22,332 nucleotides of DNA from IMG/VR virus record IMGVR_UViG_3300025669_000894, positions 1 to 22,332 of that record, one strand, 5' to 3'. This document shows, piece after piece, positions 1-5,326 of this stretch. Source of the DNA: a virus. The stretch's first letter is position 1, and each line of letters starts with the position of its first letter. The notes under the pieces are model-generated. The model was not told where the DNA came from. It did no database searches and saw nothing but the letters and a program-made list of their open reading frames with translations. The position numbers were made by a program, and so were the translations under genes.

Positions 1-44
1 CATGCACCAAGTGCTCTCAACTTATCGAGTGTTCGCTTTTTCAT
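1..44 (-). CDS. Partial: N-terminus of a second Imm-5-like paralogue (runs off left edge)
   Basis: The first 14 codons of a leftward gene are present and the rest lies outside the window. Its ATG at 44 overlaps the stop of the preceding gene as ATGA, with an AAAGGA ribosome-binding site a few bases upstream. The encoded start (MKKRTLDKLRALGA) is identical to that of the complete gene at 41-595, so this is the next member of a tandem paralogue pair or longer array. Nothing can be said of its C-terminal part, in particular whether it also carries an alanine-repeat tail. Confidence 0.75.
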   Translation of the reverse strand, partial: MKKRTLDKLRALGA

Positions 45-71
45 GGTGTAATCCTTTCAAGGTTGGGGTAC
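1..71. repeat. Direct repeat copy 1 (71 bp, continues beyond left edge)
   Basis: This stretch matches 552-622 with one mismatch (g at 61, a at 612). On the minus strand it covers the tail of the preceding gene, the AAAGGA ribosome-binding site, the ATG and the first 14 codons. The identity includes non-coding and out-of-frame bases, so it marks a recent duplication of the whole gene start rather than protein-level conservation. Confidence 0.95.
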
Positions 72-595
72 TGGGGGAAATACTTACGAATAACGTCAGC
101 CTGGGCGACGGCACCGGCGGCGGCATGGGCGGCATGGGCGGCACGGGCGGCGGCATTGACGGCATAGGCGGCATCGGCGGCGGCATTGGCGGCGGCACGG
201 GCGGCACAGGCGGCATTGGCGGCGGCGGCATCGGCATAGGCGGCATAGGCGGCATTGGTGGCGGCATAGGCGGCGGCATCCTTGATATCTTTTGGCGTTA
301 TGCCATCTTTGCCTGCTGCCCATGCCTCAGCGATTCTGATAGCCGCTAATGGCCGTCCCTCACCTTTTGTCACAAATGGTAGCGCTAGACGCGCAAAGTC
401 ACAAGCGCAGAGCACAAGCTTTCTATGATCGGCGAGAGACGGGGTAGTAAGCGTCTTACCTAACACCCAGAACATGTAGTCACCACGCTTGTTATGCTTC
501 CAGAAATCATCCCACGAGTCAAACGTCGCCGCATATTCTACGCCTTCGCGGCATGCACCAAGTGCTCTCAACTTATCGAGTGTTCGCTTTTTCAT
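41..595 (-). CDS. Imm-5-like 'putative immunity protein' with long alanine-repeat tail
   Basis: The product is 184 aa. Residues 1-100 are a folded-looking domain (LRALGACREGVEYA near 9-22, an LCACDFARLALP helix at 62-73, RPLAAIRIAEAW at 81-92). Residues about 107-165 are almost pure alanine helix, AA(Y/N/D/R/H)A-type repeats in which every second to fourth residue is not Ala. This arrangement resembles the family annotated as Imm-5-like or 'putative immunity protein' in bacteria and phages. Its function there is not known, and a toxin-immunity role is inherited from the name, not shown. The start at 595 has AAAGGA upstream; the stop overlaps the next paralogue's ATG. The last gene upstream is the sigma-like gene, 12 bp away. 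Being the first copy of an array, it may be a variable accessory gene. Confidence 0.7.
   Translation of the reverse strand: MKKRTLDKLRALGACREGVEYAATFDSWDDFWKHNKRGDYMFWVLGKTLTTPSLADHRKLVLCACDFARLALPFVTKGEGRPLAAIRIAEAWAAGKDGITPKDIKDAAAYAATNAAYAAYADAAAANAACAARAAANAAADAAYAVNAAARAAHAAHAAAGAVAQADVIRKYFPQYPNLERITP
101..277 (-). repeat. GGC/GCC-rich alanine-codon repeat tract
   Basis: This is about 177 bp of imperfect 9-15 bp units built on GCC, GCA and GCT codons (ggcggc-, ggcat-, ggcac- on the plus strand). It encodes the alanine-helix tail of the gene at 41-595. Its base composition is far richer in G+C and more purine-skewed than its neighbours. Such tracts can slip or recombine, so repeat number may vary between relatives. 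Confidence 0.85.
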
Positions 596-622
596 GGTGT
601 AATCCTTTCAAAGTTGGGGTAC
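552..622. repeat. Direct repeat copy 2
   Basis: This is the partner of 1-71, offset by 551 bp. Here the minus-strand repeat begins inside the last codons of the sigma-like gene (stop at 608-610), contains the AAAGGA ribosome-binding site and ends in codon 15 of the Imm-5-like gene. The upstream coding part is read in a different frame in the two copies. Confidence 0.95.
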
Positions 623-1216
623 CAGCTTTCCCTTAATCCCGTGGATAATGGTGCATACATTTGAGGCGGTCATGTTATACATTGCAGCGATCTCTGCTTG
701 TTTGAATCCCTCATAGCGCAATAAGGCGATAGCAGCTTCACGTCGAGTCAGGCCGAGAGACCGCCACTCGTCTATGAGTGCGTCGCCCGTGGCCTCATCA
801 TAACAGTGGGGCGTGAGTTCCAATCTTGCATTATCCTGGTAACTGACGCTGGTCATAGACTCCTGCATGATCTTGCAGGTAGCTTCGTGTATGTAGCTAT
901 GGAGATGGCCGCGAAGGTAGGGGGTAATGTTGTTGTCATATAGCCGCTGTGGCGCATGATTAATTGCTTGAACCATACGCTGCAAAGCTACACTGACCAG
1001 CTCGTCTCCATGTGTGGGGCACCTAGAGAGATACTGTCCGACAATAGCCAAAGCCAGTGGGATGTGGCTCACAGCTATCTTATGGGCGAGCTTGATGTCG
1101 CCCGTAGTGCGGTAGAGCGCGACGATTTCGGTAAGTTCTGGTTCGGGTAATCTGGTTACAGACCCAAACAACGGGTGCCTGTACGATTTGGATGGTGCAT
1201 GTTTGCCCATCAGCAT
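608..1216 (-). CDS. Sigma-70-like protein (region 2-like and region 4-like helix-turn-helix)
   Basis: The product is 202 aa from the ATG at 1216, chosen because AGGGA lies 9 bases upstream. The open frame extends to 1393 but would start inside the promoter at 1367-1395. Residues 43-112 (AHKIAVSHIPLALAIVGQYL, then DEL..VALQRMVQAI and PYLRGHLHSYIHEA) follow the order of sigma region 2. Residues 155-197 (LTRREAAIALLRYEGFKQAEIA.MYNMTASNV) match the region 4 helix-turn-helix. The acidic and aromatic -10-recognition residues are not obvious, so it could be a sigma-like regulator rather than a working sigma factor. It is the first gene after a strong promoter, cotranscribed with the Imm-5-like genes, and may direct or modulate phage or host transcription. 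Confidence 0.6.
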   Translation of the reverse strand: MLMGKHAPSKSYRHPLFGSVTRLPEPELTEIVALYRTTGDIKLAHKIAVSHIPLALAIVGQYLSRCPTHGDELVSVALQRMVQAINHAPQRLYDNNITPYLRGHLHSYIHEATCKIMQESMTSVSYQDNARLELTPHCYDEATGDALIDEWRSLGLTRREAAIALLRYEGFKQAEIAAMYNMTASNVCTIIHGIKGKLVPQL

Positions 1217-1366
1217 AATAAAGATTCCCTGTATCATAACATAGTGTACTGCTTCAGTGAATCGCCCGATGCTAAATGATTCTGATTCTTCTCGTCTGGC
1301 GACCCCCCTATATATAAGGTTACGCGGAAAATGGTTCTGATTCAACTTGGTTCCACCAGTTACTAT

Positions 1367-1395
1367 ATTATAGCATGGCCAGCAATGATTCACAA
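1367..1395 (-). promoter_or_regulatory. Strong sigma-70-type promoter for the sigma-like gene
   Basis: On the minus strand there is TTGTGA (1395-1390), exactly 17 bases, then TATAAT (1372-1367) preceded by TG one base away (extended -10). The -10 is perfect and the -35 matches four of six. A GAATCA/TGATTC motif overlaps the -35, which suggests occlusion by a regulator. Transcription would start near 1360, leaving a leader of roughly 145 bases before the ATG at 1216. Confidence 0.75.
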
Positions 1396-1398
1396 GGG

Positions 1399-1417
1399 AA
1401 AAATAAGATTTATTTTT
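1399..1417. promoter_or_regulatory. A/T palindrome just upstream of the -35 (possible UP element)
   Basis: AAAAATAA, GAT, TTATTTTT is a perfect 8-bp inverted repeat ending a few bases upstream of the -35 at 1390-1395. Its position and composition fit an UP element contacted by the RNA polymerase alpha subunits. Read from the peptidase gene it could also be a weak stem, but it lacks a G+C stem for a classical terminator. Confidence 0.4.
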
Positions 1418-1465
1418 GAATCATTATTAGCGTACTGATTCGTGAATCATTATATCGAGATTGAT

Positions 1466-1945
1466 TCAGTTAATCACATACGCGCACGTTATACTAAATC
1501 CATGACACAATTGATCGAAGTGTTCCAGCCCCGATCCAGAGGGATCATAGACACGTTCTCCGTCCCAAGCTACCATATGCTTACCGTGCATTACGGTTCC
1601 GTAAATCATGGCAGGCTTACCTTTGATCAACCGCAAGAAACGGGCCTCGTGATCCGAGTATACGGGCCTAGGCGTGTGGCCTATGACGTTGAGTAACGGG
1701 TATCCATCCACCCGATAAAACGCCAGTCCACGTGATAAGAAACAGTCTAGTACCTCTTGGATATGGAAGCCGCGTTGATCGTGGGGCGGCGTTTCATCGC
1801 GCCAACAAATTGCCGAACCATCATGGCCAATCTCTTGAATCAGTATAGGGATCGTTACCCCTAGTACCATAGCTGCTGAGGCCAGCATACACTGGCCTGA
1901 GCCGGGGGACTGTTGGATGTAAGTTAGGCGTTTGGTTTTAGGCAT
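1466..1945 (-). CDS. C39-like / papain-like cysteine peptidase
   Basis: The product is 159 aa. The pattern is that of peptidase C39-like domains: QQSPGSGQCMLASAAMVLG at 11-29 with the likely nucleophile Cys19, GKHMVAWDGERVYDPSG at 121-137 giving His123 and Asp134. No signal peptide, membrane segment or transporter domain is present, so it is a stand-alone cytoplasmic enzyme. C39 enzymes usually cut after a double glycine in bacteriocin leaders, but free phage versions have no known substrate. The start at 1945 has GGAGGG upstream; the NYN gene ends 4 bases before. It could instead be a transglutaminase- or deubiquitinase-like papain fold with another activity. Confidence 0.7.
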   Translation of the reverse strand: MPKTKRLTYIQQSPGSGQCMLASAAMVLGVTIPILIQEIGHDGSAICWRDETPPHDQRGFHIQEVLDCFLSRGLAFYRVDGYPLLNVIGHTPRPVYSDHEARFLRLIKGKPAMIYGTVMHGKHMVAWDGERVYDPSGSGLEHFDQLCHGFSITCAYVIN

Positions 1946-1949
1946 AGTT

Positions 1950-2438
1950 TCAGTGACCCTCCAGTAACGACTCGGGTATCTCGAAGTATTCTCTAGCCGT
2001 AAGCTTCAGGTCTTTGCTAATTCCACAGGCCAAGATAATGACAACGATACCGCGAGCAGTACACCATTCTACTACCGGTGTCATGTCGCCATCAGCTGAG
2101 CCAAGGATAACGCGATCAATCTTATCTGCGAGCACATCTTCTATGATATTCACGGCCATGCCGACATCCCAATCAGCTTTACGCTTGAACTTATCAGCAC
2201 TCTCATACTGCTTAGGTACTTTGTAGTGCGTCTCGAACCCGAGATCTTGTAGCCGAGCGATGAACACTTCAGCTTCTGTACCTATCTGTGCACCATAGGC
2301 CCGAGCCACAGTCAACTCGCCTAAGTGACCTTGAACGAACTCCAAGTACTTAGCATACGAGAGCTTACGGTTTTCAAATCGTTGGCCAATGCAGTAATAC
2401 AGATTCGATAAATCAACGTATATACCTAATCGAGTCAT
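1950..2438 (-). CDS. NYN domain (LabA/DUF88-like) PIN-fold ribonuclease
   Basis: The product is 162 aa from the ATG at 2438, preceded by GGGAG at 9 bases; a longer frame to 2525 would overlap the upstream gene and has a less good start. The NYN signature is clear: LGIYVDLSNLYY at the N-terminus (first Asp), KADWDVGMAVNIIEDVL in the middle (two Asp), and DRVILGSADGDMTPVVEW with the SADGD acidic cluster near the C-terminus. These Asp residues bind the catalytic metal in PIN/NYN nucleases, which cut RNA. A role in host or phage RNA turnover is an inference. It sits directly before the cysteine peptidase gene. Confidence 0.8.
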   Translation of the reverse strand: MTRLGIYVDLSNLYYCIGQRFENRKLSYAKYLEFVQGHLGELTVARAYGAQIGTEAEVFIARLQDLGFETHYKVPKQYESADKFKRKADWDVGMAVNIIEDVLADKIDRVILGSADGDMTPVVEWCTARGIVVIILACGISKDLKLTAREYFEIPESLLEGH

Positions 2439-2475
2439 GAGAGTAAGCTCCCTGCTTCCCGTAGGCTGGCTTCCA

Positions 2476-2874
2476 TTATTTTCTCGCCTCCAGTAGACGT
2501 ATTCTGCTCTCGAAATTGATAACACAGATTCTGAGTTTCAGTATATCCAGATGCTGTACACACTTTGTTGGCGGCTTCTTGTTCTGCAGCCTGGCTGTCA
2601 GCCCCTCTAGTCTCTTGATATAGACTTCCGCTGCACCAATACGGAGTTTCAGTGTACGAAGGCGATCATCGGCATCAAGCTTCTTGTAGCTTAATGCCAG
2701 CTTCTTGTGGCCTGTCTCCAATTGCCCGATACGGGCATCAAGATTCACGCTGGCTGTTGCCCTGTCCTTTTTAATCCGTGCCAGCACATGCCAGTAACCT
2801 AGACAGAAACTTATGCAGACTGCGAGTAACGCTGCAGCTAGCACACCCGTTACGAAAATATCTCGGTACCTCAT
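2476..2874 (-). CDS. Small single-pass membrane protein with coiled coil
   Basis: The product is 132 aa from the ATG at 2874, which overlaps the upstream stop (TGATG) and has GGGAG at 8 bases. Residues 8-27 (VTGVLAAALLAVCISFCLGY) are a membrane segment. After it come basic residues (ARIKKDR) and an extended helix rich in Leu, Lys, Glu and Arg, probably a coiled coil, from about 40 to 132. The topology is like that of Rz-type inner-membrane spanins, but no lysis genes adjoin it, so the job remains unknown. Confidence 0.6.
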   Translation of the reverse strand: MRYRDIFVTGVLAAALLAVCISFCLGYWHVLARIKKDRATASVNLDARIGQLETGHKKLALSYKKLDADDRLRTLKLRIGAAEVYIKRLEGLTARLQNKKPPTKCVQHLDILKLRICVINFESRIRLLEARK

Positions 2875-3380
2875 CAGGAAGACTCCCAAGGTACTGGCTC
2901 TGTGTATGCAGAGAATCCGCAAATACTACATGCTCGCCACGAGCGCCAATATACTCGCTTGTTGGTAGCTTTGTCTGTGTACACATACTTATCTGCTTCT
3001 ATGTATACCGTATCACAATGTGTGTCGAATGCTATTGTATCCTTGCGCCATTCCATTATGTGTGGGAATTCAGGCAAACAAGCATGTGCAATCCGATTCG
3101 GTACATCGGGCCGCATTAAGTATAGCCGTGGTGGCCTGCCGTCTTGTAGCTGGTCCATTGCATCATGTAATGCTGCAAAACACCCTTGTATAAGTACATC
3201 GCGGTATCCGTATCGGCTCGCGTCAATCACAGCACGGGCAACGGGCCTATTATACCCTGCATCTAGGTAACATTCATAATCATACATAGTACCGGGGACT
3301 TGTCGCCAGCCCGTGGCAGCGCATCCCCAGAAGGTAAAGGGACTGCCACCGTCGTCGGCATCCCCATCTGGGATATTCAT
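2874..3380 (-). CDS. Hypothetical phage protein with C-terminal CxxC
   Basis: The product is 168 aa and its family is not recognised. The start at 3380 overlaps the VRR-NUC gene stop as ATGA and the end couples to the membrane-protein gene by TGATG, so it is certainly translated within the operon. It contains a CSICGF motif near the C-terminus (one half of a possible zinc site), two other Cys residues (ACLPEF and THCDTVY), and many aromatic residues. No membrane segment is seen. Confidence 0.6.
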   Translation of the reverse strand: MNIPDGDADDGGSPFTFWGCAATGWRQVPGTMYDYECYLDAGYNRPVARAVIDASRYGYRDVLIQGCFAALHDAMDQLQDGRPPRLYLMRPDVPNRIAHACLPEFPHIMEWRKDTIAFDTHCDTVYIEADKYVYTDKATNKRVYWRSWRACSICGFSAYTEPVPWESS

Positions 3381-3739
3381 GGTTGTACGCCCTTCTTCAT
3401 CATAGGTAGATACTGGTACCAGTTTGGTTCCAGAAATAATTTCTTATACTCTGCTTCAGTTGCTGCTGTTAGTATCCAGATGCCCGCGCCGTGCGCCTCA
3501 AACTTCGGGAACTTATCTAACTGCGCGGGCGTGAACTTATAGCTGAACGGATTCTTTACTTCAATCCAGCGAGCCTTGAAGGCCGAGTGTGTAGCATACA
3601 AGTCCGGAAAACCCGCCTGATACATGTTACCGTGGGTAGGCATAACGAACCAACTCTTGTATCGTAACATCGCGATGATGGCCTCTTGTATCTTGGCCTC
3701 AGGACCGCGCTTGTTATTGACGGGTATCCGGGCTTGCAT
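3377..3739 (-). CDS. VRR-NUC domain endonuclease (PD-(D/E)XK fold)
   Basis: The product is 120 aa, the usual length for a stand-alone phage VRR-NUC protein. The conserved set is present: an N-terminal Glu (E14) in the first helix, GFPDLYAT at 43-50 with Asp46, WIEVKNP at 58-64 with Glu60 and Lys62, and QLDKF at 73-77. These residues form the metal-dependent nuclease centre. Family members include the FAN1 and phage VRR-NUC enzymes, which act on branched or flap DNA. Here a role in resolving replication or recombination intermediates is likely. It overlaps the next gene by ATGA. Confidence 0.88.
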   Translation of the reverse strand: MQARIPVNNKRGPEAKIQEAIIAMLRYKSWFVMPTHGNMYQAGFPDLYATHSAFKARWIEVKNPFSYKFTPAQLDKFPKFEAHGAGIWILTAATEAEYKKLFLEPNWYQYLPMMKKGVQP

Positions 3740-3745
3740 AGGCTA

Positions 3746-3868
3746 TCAGCGCTTTGGCTGCCTCCCAGTGCCACGGTTCCCGGTGCCACCACCGGAACCA
3801 TCCTTACGGCGTGTACCGCCACAGGCACCCGCTCCACGACCCTTCTTTGTGACTGCCTTCTTCGCCAT
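3746..3868 (-). CDS. Tiny basic Gly-rich protein
   Basis: The product is 40 aa with the order MAKKAVTKKGRG, a middle rich in Gly, Arg and Thr, and an end in GTGRQPKR. The ATG at 3868 has AAAGGG at a good distance (7-8 bases), and the gene fills an otherwise empty gap between the VRR-NUC gene (start 3739) and the gene ending at 3920. Small Lys/Arg/Gly-rich proteins of this type are common in phages. Nucleic-acid binding is a guess from charge. Confidence 0.5.
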   Translation of the reverse strand: MAKKAVTKKGRGAGACGGTRRKDGSGGGTGNRGTGRQPKR

Positions 3869-3919
3869 CGTTACACCCTTTCTGTACTCAAAGCCAATCA
3901 ATAGTGTATCCCGATTGAT

Positions 3920-4129
3920 TTAGTCTTCCTCTGCGCACAATTCATCGGGCAGCAGCCATGCTGAATGGCGTGTGCCTTCACCCCACCACGCGACTTCATA
4001 TGAGGACCCATCAATCTGTGTCATTAATCCTGTTACTAGCCCCCTCGTAGGCGTAATACAGTTCTCTTCGTTGCGATGCAGTAATACAATGTCATGTATT
4101 TTATATATATACTCCACTAAGACTGGCAT
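3920..4129 (-). CDS. Hypothetical small protein (SH3-like barrel possible)
   Basis: The product is 69 aa from the ATG at 4129, which overlaps the upstream TAA as TAATG; a GTG at 4141 would add four residues. The sequence (HDIVLLHR, GLVTGLMTQ, YEVAWWGEGTRHSAWLLPDEL) has the spacing of short beta-strands in KOW/SH3-like folds such as those in tiny phage proteins. The family is not recognised. Confidence 0.55.
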   Translation of the reverse strand: MPVLVEYIYKIHDIVLLHRNEENCITPTRGLVTGLMTQIDGSSYEVAWWGEGTRHSAWLLPDELCAEED

Positions 4130-4401
4130 TAGCTTCCACACTTCTTAGCCATCAGGGCACACACAATGTAGCGGGCAGCGTGTATCATGTGCATGACCCA
4201 CTGTACGCTCTTGCCCGTAACTGCTTGCGCCTCACGCAAACAACGTATAGCTTCGATTGTATAGTATTCAGGGTTCGCACAGTCTGTGATGATAGAATAC
4301 GGTAGCTTACGCGGGTCGAATTGTGTTTCCTTCAGGAGTCGACGAACCATCGTGAGGCTGGGGCGGGGTGTCTTTTTTGTCGAGTCTTTCGCGCTCATCA
4401 T
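4129..4401 (-). CDS. Hypothetical small helical protein
   Basis: The product is about 90 aa. The start at 4401 (or ATG 4398) has AAGGA 5-8 bases upstream and lies inside the coding region of the upstream gene, in another frame, an overlap of about 95 bases. The body is mixed helical (IEAIRCLREAQAVTGKSVQWVMHMIHAARYIVCALM), with no known motif. It ends in TAATG coupling to the next gene. Confidence 0.55.
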   Translation of the reverse strand: MMSAKDSTKKTPRPSLTMVRRLLKETQFDPRKLPYSIITDCANPEYYTIEAIRCLREAQAVTGKSVQWVMHMIHAARYIVCALMAKKCGS

Positions 4402-4573
4402 CAATTTCCTTGTTGGTTAGAGTGATGTCAACCTTCTGCATGATTAAGCTAATCAATACAACTTGCCGCTTAGAGACAGCCATCAGTGCCGCGAGGCCAG
4501 TGCTAAGCGCCTGCAATTTTATCCCGTTACTTGCCGTCTTCCGCTCAAGACTTTCAATCACGCTGGGCGGCAT
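4307..4573 (-). CDS. Hypothetical small protein
   Basis: The product is 88 aa. The ATG at 4573 has one of the best ribosome-binding sites in the window (AAGGAGAT at 5-6 bases). Residues 10-50 are a hydrophobic helical stretch and 50-68 are highly charged (NKEIDDERERLDKKD), followed by a Pro/Gly-rich tail. It overlaps the upstream gene by 16 bases and the downstream gene by about 95. The function is unknown. Confidence 0.6.
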   Translation of the reverse strand: MPPSVIESLERKTASNGIKLQALSTGLAALMAVSKRQVVLISLIMQKVDITLTNKEIDDERERLDKKDTPPQPHDGSSTPEGNTIRPA

Positions 4574-4974
4574 TTGAGATCTCCTTCTTTTCTGTGCGCC
4601 TTAAGGACCGTGGCAACATACTTTTTCTTTAGTAACAACGGCTTCGTACCATTATAAGCCTTACGCATCGGCAACAACCGCTCTTTCAACAGCTGCACTT
4701 CGCGGTGATTCTCGAAGTTGCCCAACACCAGATAGTTGGACCAGATAGCGGGTGACTGTAGTGAGTAGATCGCATTAGCACTCAGCCACAATGTATGAAC
4801 ATGCTGCATCCAAATTTTGGCATCCCGCAGATCTTTAATACTCATACACACTACGACTTCGTCATTCGGGAGCCAGATGCGGGCCTCTTTAACCCCGCCC
4901 ATCAACAGCAGTACCTTCATCTCCTTTAGCGCCGCCTGAATCTGTAAGTATATTTGCTGCTTTGAGTCGCTCAT
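4558..4974 (-). CDS. Hypothetical protein
   Basis: The product is 138 aa from the ATG at 4974, with AGGAG seven bases upstream; an in-frame ATG at 4980 lies too close to it. The sequence starts MSDSKQQIYLQIQAALKE and has mixed alpha/beta character, with a Lys-rich C-terminus (KPLLLKKKYVATVLKAHRK). The family is not recognised. It overlaps the upstream gene by 86 bases in a different frame. Confidence 0.55.
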   Translation of the reverse strand: MSDSKQQIYLQIQAALKEMKVLLLMGGVKEARIWLPNDEVVVCMSIKDLRDAKIWMQHVHTLWLSANAIYSLQSPAIWSNYLVLGNFENHREVQLLKERLLPMRKAYNGTKPLLLKKKYVATVLKAHRKEGDLKCRPA

Positions 4975-5326
4975 GCTCATGCTCCTTGATTGCTCGAATC
5001 AGTTCTTCTTTAGTCGATCGGCTATAGTTCGGGATACGAAGTATACGCGCGCGGATTTTCAGTTGTCCTGACGATAGTTCTCCCACATCTAGACTGGGGT
5101 GTGTATCAAGCCAGTTGAGTAAAGCCATAAGATCACGCTCTTGTAGGATCGTGATAACAGACTCCTGCTGCACACCTGTTGACCGCTCCCAAAAAGTTTG
5201 GAATAACTGTGAGCCTACGATATACTCTATACGGCGTAGCCGTAAGATATCTGAATGTATTGTATCTTGGGTATTTTCAAGCTGCCGCATGTTCAACGCG
5301 GCCTTTGTCACTATTTGCTTGCCCAT
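4889..5326 (-). CDS. Hypothetical protein with SAP-like C-terminal segment
   Basis: The product is about 145 aa from the ATG at 5326, which overlaps the end of the polymerase gene by 16 bases; a GGGGAG lies 13 bases upstream, longer than ideal. Near residues 90-115 the run GQLKIRARILRIPNYS followed by KEELIRAIKEHE resembles SAP/HeH DNA-binding motifs (helix, turn, 'S-x-x-K-x-x-L'). Its position directly after the polymerase gene fits a DNA-handling role, but that is an inference. Confidence 0.55.
   Translation of the reverse strand: MGKQIVTKAALNMRQLENTQDTIHSDILRLRRIEYIVGSQLFQTFWERSTGVQQESVITILQERDLMALLNWLDTHPSLDVGELSSGQLKIRARILRIPNYSRSTKEELIRAIKEHEHERLKAANILTDSGGAKGDEGTAVDGRG

Larger units (their letters stand above)
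1277..1468. promoter_or_regulatory. Cluster of TGATTC/GAATCA motifs upstream of sigma-like gene
   Basis: Eight copies of TGATTC or its complement lie within about 190 bp: 1277-1282 and 1283-1288 in tandem, 1338-1343 preceded by TGGTTC, 1386-1391 overlapping the -35 box, 1418-1423, 1436-1441 and 1444-1449 as a palindrome with a 2-base spacer, and 1462-1467. They surround the promoter on both sides. The density and tandem/inverted spacing suggest binding sites for a repressor, activator or replication protein. The binding protein is unknown. Confidence 0.55.

Noticed and set aside
101-277. Repeat tract as a CRISPR array or diversity-generating variable region
   Set aside because: Units are short and imperfect with no unique spacers, they encode an in-frame alanine helix, and no Cas protein or reverse transcriptase is present.
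2-349. Plus-strand frame encoding a Gly-rich protein (GGI/GGM repeats)
   Set aside because: It is the complement of the alanine-codon tract of the leftward gene at 41-595 and its start region is the complement of a duplicated gene start; the minus-strand reading has ribosome-binding site, coupling and a folded domain.
1217-1393. N-terminal extension of the sigma-like gene to 1393
   Set aside because: It would start between the -35 and -10 boxes of the strong promoter, so it is not on the transcript; the ATG at 1216 has AGGGA upstream.
2439-2525. Upstream extension of the NYN gene
   Set aside because: The extension overlaps the membrane/coiled-coil gene, has no good ribosome-binding site, and is not part of the NYN fold, whereas the ATG at 2438 has GGGAG at a good distance.
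3556-3837. 93-codon minus-strand frame over the 40-aa gene and VRR-NUC gene
   Set aside because: It overlaps the VRR-NUC coding region in another frame over much of its length, shows no domain, and lacks a convincing start compared with the frame at 3746-3868.
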